Source: DASXQK01 sp963724385
GTDB taxonomy: Bacteria; Pseudomonadota; Alphaproteobacteria; Dongiales; Dongiaceae
Assembly: GCA_963724385.1 (NCBI GenBank)
Contig: CAVRUJ010000001.1
Location: forward strand, 1,116,001 to 1,180,000
DNA: 64,000 nucleotides
Direction: 5' to 3'
The position numbers were made by a program, and so were the translations under genes. The notes beneath the pieces were generated by a model. It made no database searches, was not told the DNA's origin, and worked only from the letters and a program-made list of their open reading frames with translations. This document shows, piece by piece, positions 61,544 through 64,000 of the stretch (position 1 is the stretch's first letter; each line of letters opens with the position of its first letter).

Positions 61544-62620
61544 ATGGCGGCAGTCTCATTGCGCAAGGTTTCGAAATCCTATGGCGCCGTGCGGGTGATC
61601 CGGGACGTGGACCTGGATATCCCGGACCATGCCTTCGCCGTGCTGGTCGGCCCGTCGGGCTGCGGCAAATCGACTCTGCTCAAGTTAATCGCCGGGCTCG
61701 AGGATCTGACCACGGGCGAGATTTCCATCGGCGGGCGCATGGTGAACGACCGGTCGCCGGCCGACCGCGATATCGCCATGGTGTTCCAGAGCTACGCCCT
61801 CTACCCCCACATGACGGTGGCGGACAATCTGGGGTTTCACCTGAAGATCGCTCGCATGCCCAGGGAAGAGCGCAATGGGCGCATCGCCAAGGTGGCGGAG
61901 AATCTAGGCATCGCCCAGTTCCTTGACCGGTTCCCGCGCGATCTCTCGGGCGGCCAGCGCCAGCGTGTGGCGATGGGGCGGGCCATCGTACGCGAGCCCC
62001 AGGTCTTCCTGTTCGACGAGCCGCTCTCGAATCTCGACGCCAAGCTCAGGATCCAGGTGCGGGCAGAGATCAAGGCTCTCCAGCAGCGGCTGCGCACGAC
62101 CACGATCTATGTCACCCATGACCAGGTGGAGGCGATGACATTGGCCGACTTCATCGTGGTCATGCGCGACGGCGCGATCGAACAGGTGGGAGCACCGCTC
62201 GAAGTCTACGACAACCCGGCCAATGCCTTCGTCGGCGGCTTCATCGGCTCGCCGCCGATGAATCTGGTCGAGGGAGTCCTGCATTCGGACGGTGCCGGCG
62301 CCTTCGTGGACGCTTCCGGCCTGCGCCTGCCCCTCGACGGCGCGGTGGGCGGCGGCGAGGGGCGCAAGGTCATCTATGGCATCCGTCCCGGCGCCTTCGC
62401 GCCGGACAAGACCGACGGCCCGATCCGGGCGGAAGTCGAGGTGATCGAGCCCACGGGCGACGAACTCTTCGCCCATGTCATGGCAGGCGCGGTCAGGCTC
62501 CATGTCGCCTTTGCCGGGCGCCCGGACCTGAAAGTGGGGGAAACCGTGTTTCTCCGGCCGCAGCCGGGCCGTGTCCACTTGTTCGATGCCGAAAGCGGCG
62601 AGCGGATGAAGGGCTCCTGA
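61544..62620 (+). CDS. Sugar ABC transporter ATPase (MalK/UgpC type)
   Basis: 358 residues. Walker A GPSGCGKST (36-44), signature LSGGQ (134-138), Walker B VFLFDEP (154-160), then the C-terminal OB-like regulatory domain (TOBE, about 250-350). Powers the permease pair at 57828-59554. Ends the operon. The C-terminal domain suggests regulation by a sugar or a PTS-type partner. Confidence 0.93.
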   Translation: MAAVSLRKVSKSYGAVRVIRDVDLDIPDHAFAVLVGPSGCGKSTLLKLIAGLEDLTTGEISIGGRMVNDRSPADRDIAMVFQSYALYPHMTVADNLGFHLKIARMPREERNGRIAKVAENLGIAQFLDRFPRDLSGGQRQRVAMGRAIVREPQVFLFDEPLSNLDAKLRIQVRAEIKALQQRLRTTTIYVTHDQVEAMTLADFIVVMRDGAIEQVGAPLEVYDNPANAFVGGFIGSPPMNLVEGVLHSDGAGAFVDASGLRLPLDGAVGGGEGRKVIYGIRPGAFAPDKTDGPIRAEVEVIEPTGDELFAHVMAGAVRLHVAFAGRPDLKVGETVFLRPQPGRVHLFDAESGERMKGS

Positions 62621-62633
62621 GGGCGCCGGCGGC

Positions 62634-63623
62634 TTAAGGGGTCGCCAGGAGCTCGGTCAGCGATCCACCCTCGTAGATCCGCCGTATTGCCTCGGCGAAC
62701 AGACCCGAGCAGTCGAGCGAGACGAGCTTGTCGCGGACCGGTCCGGCGGCGAGCTCGCTGCGGGACACCGAATCCGTGATGACGATCTGCTCGATCGCCG
62801 GGTCGGCCAGCGTTTCATTGGCCTTGGCGGTGAAGACGCCATGGGTGGCAGCGACACAGATGCGCGCAGCACCCTGCCTTTGGCAGGCCTGGGCGGCGCG
62901 GGCGACCGTGCCACCGCTGCTGATCATGTCATCGATGATGACCACGCTGCGCCCGCCGACCTCGGCGAACAGGGTCTCGCCGGTGACTGCGCCCTGGCGG
63001 CGCTGCTTCTCCATGAAGCCCACGGAGATCGTCCGTCCCGTGACGCGGGCCAAGGCATCGCGCAAGGCCTCGGCCCGCTTCATCCCGCCGATGTCGGGGG
63101 ACAGCACGACGGCACCATCGGCCGGCAGGCGGGTCTTGAAATAATCGATGAACAGCCCGAGCGCATCGAGATGATCCGTGCGGCAGCGAAAGGCGTTCTG
63201 GAACGCGGCGAGGTTATGGACATCGAAAGTCACAACCCGGTCCGCGCCCACGGCCTCGAACAGCTGAGCGACGTAGCGCGTCGTCACCGGATCCCGAGGT
63301 TGGGTCTTCCTGTCCTTACGGGCATAGGACAGATAGGGGATCACCGCCGTCACCCTCTCCGCCGACGCATCCTTGAGCGCGCCGATGAAGAACAGCAGAC
63401 GGCAAAGCTTGTCGTTGGCGCTGGCGGTCTCGTCCCCGTTCAGGGACTGGACCACGAAGACGTCACGCCCGCGCACGTTGACCAAAGGGCGCGCCTTGTG
63501 CTCGCCCGCCTCGAACTCGCGCTCCTCATGATCGGCAAGCGCGATGCCCAGGCGTTCGCCGATCCTGGCGCCGAAGGCGCGGCTGGTGTTGAGGGCGAAG
63601 AGGCGGATCTCATGCTGGTCCAT
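62634..63623 (-). CDS. prs: Ribose-phosphate pyrophosphokinase
   Basis: 329 residues. Makes PRPP from ribose-5-phosphate and ATP for nucleotides, histidine and tryptophan. RKDRKTQPRDPVT and the PRPP-binding VVIIDDMISSGGTVARAA motif are present. Converges with the ABC operon end, 13 nt apart. Sequence features place it in the type I group, but sub-class is not certain by eye. Confidence 0.92.
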   Translation of the reverse strand: MDQHEIRLFALNTSRAFGARIGERLGIALADHEEREFEAGEHKARPLVNVRGRDVFVVQSLNGDETASANDKLCRLLFFIGALKDASAERVTAVIPYLSYARKDRKTQPRDPVTTRYVAQLFEAVGADRVVTFDVHNLAAFQNAFRCRTDHLDALGLFIDYFKTRLPADGAVVLSPDIGGMKRAEALRDALARVTGRTISVGFMEKQRRQGAVTGETLFAEVGGRSVVIIDDMISSGGTVARAAQACQRQGAARICVAATHGVFTAKANETLADPAIEQIVITDSVSRSELAAGPVRDKLVSLDCSGLFAEAIRRIYEGGSLTELLATP

Positions 63624-63820
63624 TCGTCGCCTCCCCCGATGTGATCAGCCGGGGCTGGCTGCGGGATAGCGCTGGCTTGCGCGACCAGGATGACGGGCGA
63701 TGCGGTGTCGGCGCAAGCCTGGGATCGCCGACCGTGGCGCCGATCGCGCGCGCCGGCAGGCTGCGGATGACCGAAGCGCCATACCCCGACCGATCGGCCT
63801 CAAAGTATGACTTCGGATCC

Positions 63821-64000
63821 TCAGAGATGACTTTTTTCCACGTCCTCGATGGAAAGGCCGAGCTTGGCGAGACCTTCCTCGAGCTCGTCGCTAAGGTTGG
63901 GTGTACCCAGCAGATATTCTGCCGTTCGTTTGTTGTGGGCTTCGCGCGCGGCCTCCAAAGCCTGGTCCCATTCGGCCGCCTCGTAGTCGCCACGGCCAAG
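63821..64000 (-). CDS. DUF3775-family protein, C-terminal part (cut by window edge)
   Basis: The last 59 residues in frame: LGRGDYEAAEWDQALEAARE, then NKRTAEYLLGTPNLSDELEE and ending in SIEDVEKSHL. The GRGDYEAAEW and RTAEYLLGTP-LEEGL pattern matches DUF3775, a small alphaproteobacterial family of unknown function. The N-terminus lies beyond the window. The gap of about 200 bp to prs holds nothing else supported. Confidence 0.75.
   Translation of the reverse strand, partial: LGRGDYEAAEWDQALEAAREAHNKRTAEYLLGTPNLSDELEEGLAKLGLSIEDVEKSHL

Overview
The window is GC-rich DNA from an alphaproteobacterium, most likely Rhodospirillales-like. The evidence is gene content and order: folP-glmM, hisZ-purA, and rpoH-rluD next to a DUF6476-type membrane gene, plus DUF6494, DUF3775 and DUF1127 proteins. 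Species cannot be named from the sequence alone. TTG and GTG starts with strong Shine-Dalgarno sites are common. No rRNA or CRISPR array was seen; there is one tRNA (Glu, CTC).

Layout. 1-10.9 kb: housekeeping and amino-acid genes: the end of folP, glmM, a MocR regulator divergent from a DUF1127/PhzF/AzlCD group, a bicupin, an M19 dipeptidase, a homocysteine methyltransferase-like gene, hisZ and purA. 11-16.5 kb: a glycan block with three SAM methyltransferases and a tandem GT2 glycosyltransferase. 16.7-20.1 kb: rpoH, rluD, a small membrane gene and a threonine aldolase. 20.26-23.94 kb: tRNA-Glu followed by a 3.6-kb, visibly AT-richer island. It is closed by an 18-bp near-copy of the tRNA 3' end and carries a three-gene operon ending in an Abi-alpha (DUF4393) protein, a candidate defence cassette. 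24-31.6 kb: accessory and stress-type genes: an alpha/beta hydrolase, an HPF-cold-shock fusion, GlsB, a slipin, an SRPBCC gene whose 3' end occurs in two further degenerate copies, a cyclic-nucleotide-binding protein, and a prokaryotic ionotropic-glutamate-receptor-like channel.

31.6-35.2 kb: an HPr-kinase-like domain fused to a GT2 glycosyltransferase, a PqqD-like protein and a GT10 fucosyltransferase. 35.3-41.1 kb: a ribose-type sugar ABC system (two permeases, dual ATPase, binding protein) with an adjacent FadR-type regulator broken by a 1-nt frameshift. 41.4-46.5 kb: a TauD-like dioxygenase, small secreted and membrane proteins and an SDR. 46.5-53.7 kb: two paralogous MshEN-AAA+ ATPases flanking a frameshifted hydratase, a PaaK-like ligase, a GT11 fucosyltransferase and a PAS protein. 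53.9-56.4 kb: a TTC38-like TPR protein and small conserved genes. 56.5-62.6 kb: a compact six-gene sugar uptake and catabolism operon (binding protein, two permeases, SIS isomerase, PfkB kinase, MalK-type ATPase). The window ends with prs and a partial DUF3775 gene.

Three kinds of structured intergenic repeat are interspersed: a large composite palindrome (two copies), CCCTCACC-armed elements (two copies), and a pair of long palindromes behind glmM. Three genes look damaged or are possible assembly errors: gntR and the hydratase (1-nt insertions), and pqqD-like (in-frame TGA after its only ATG).
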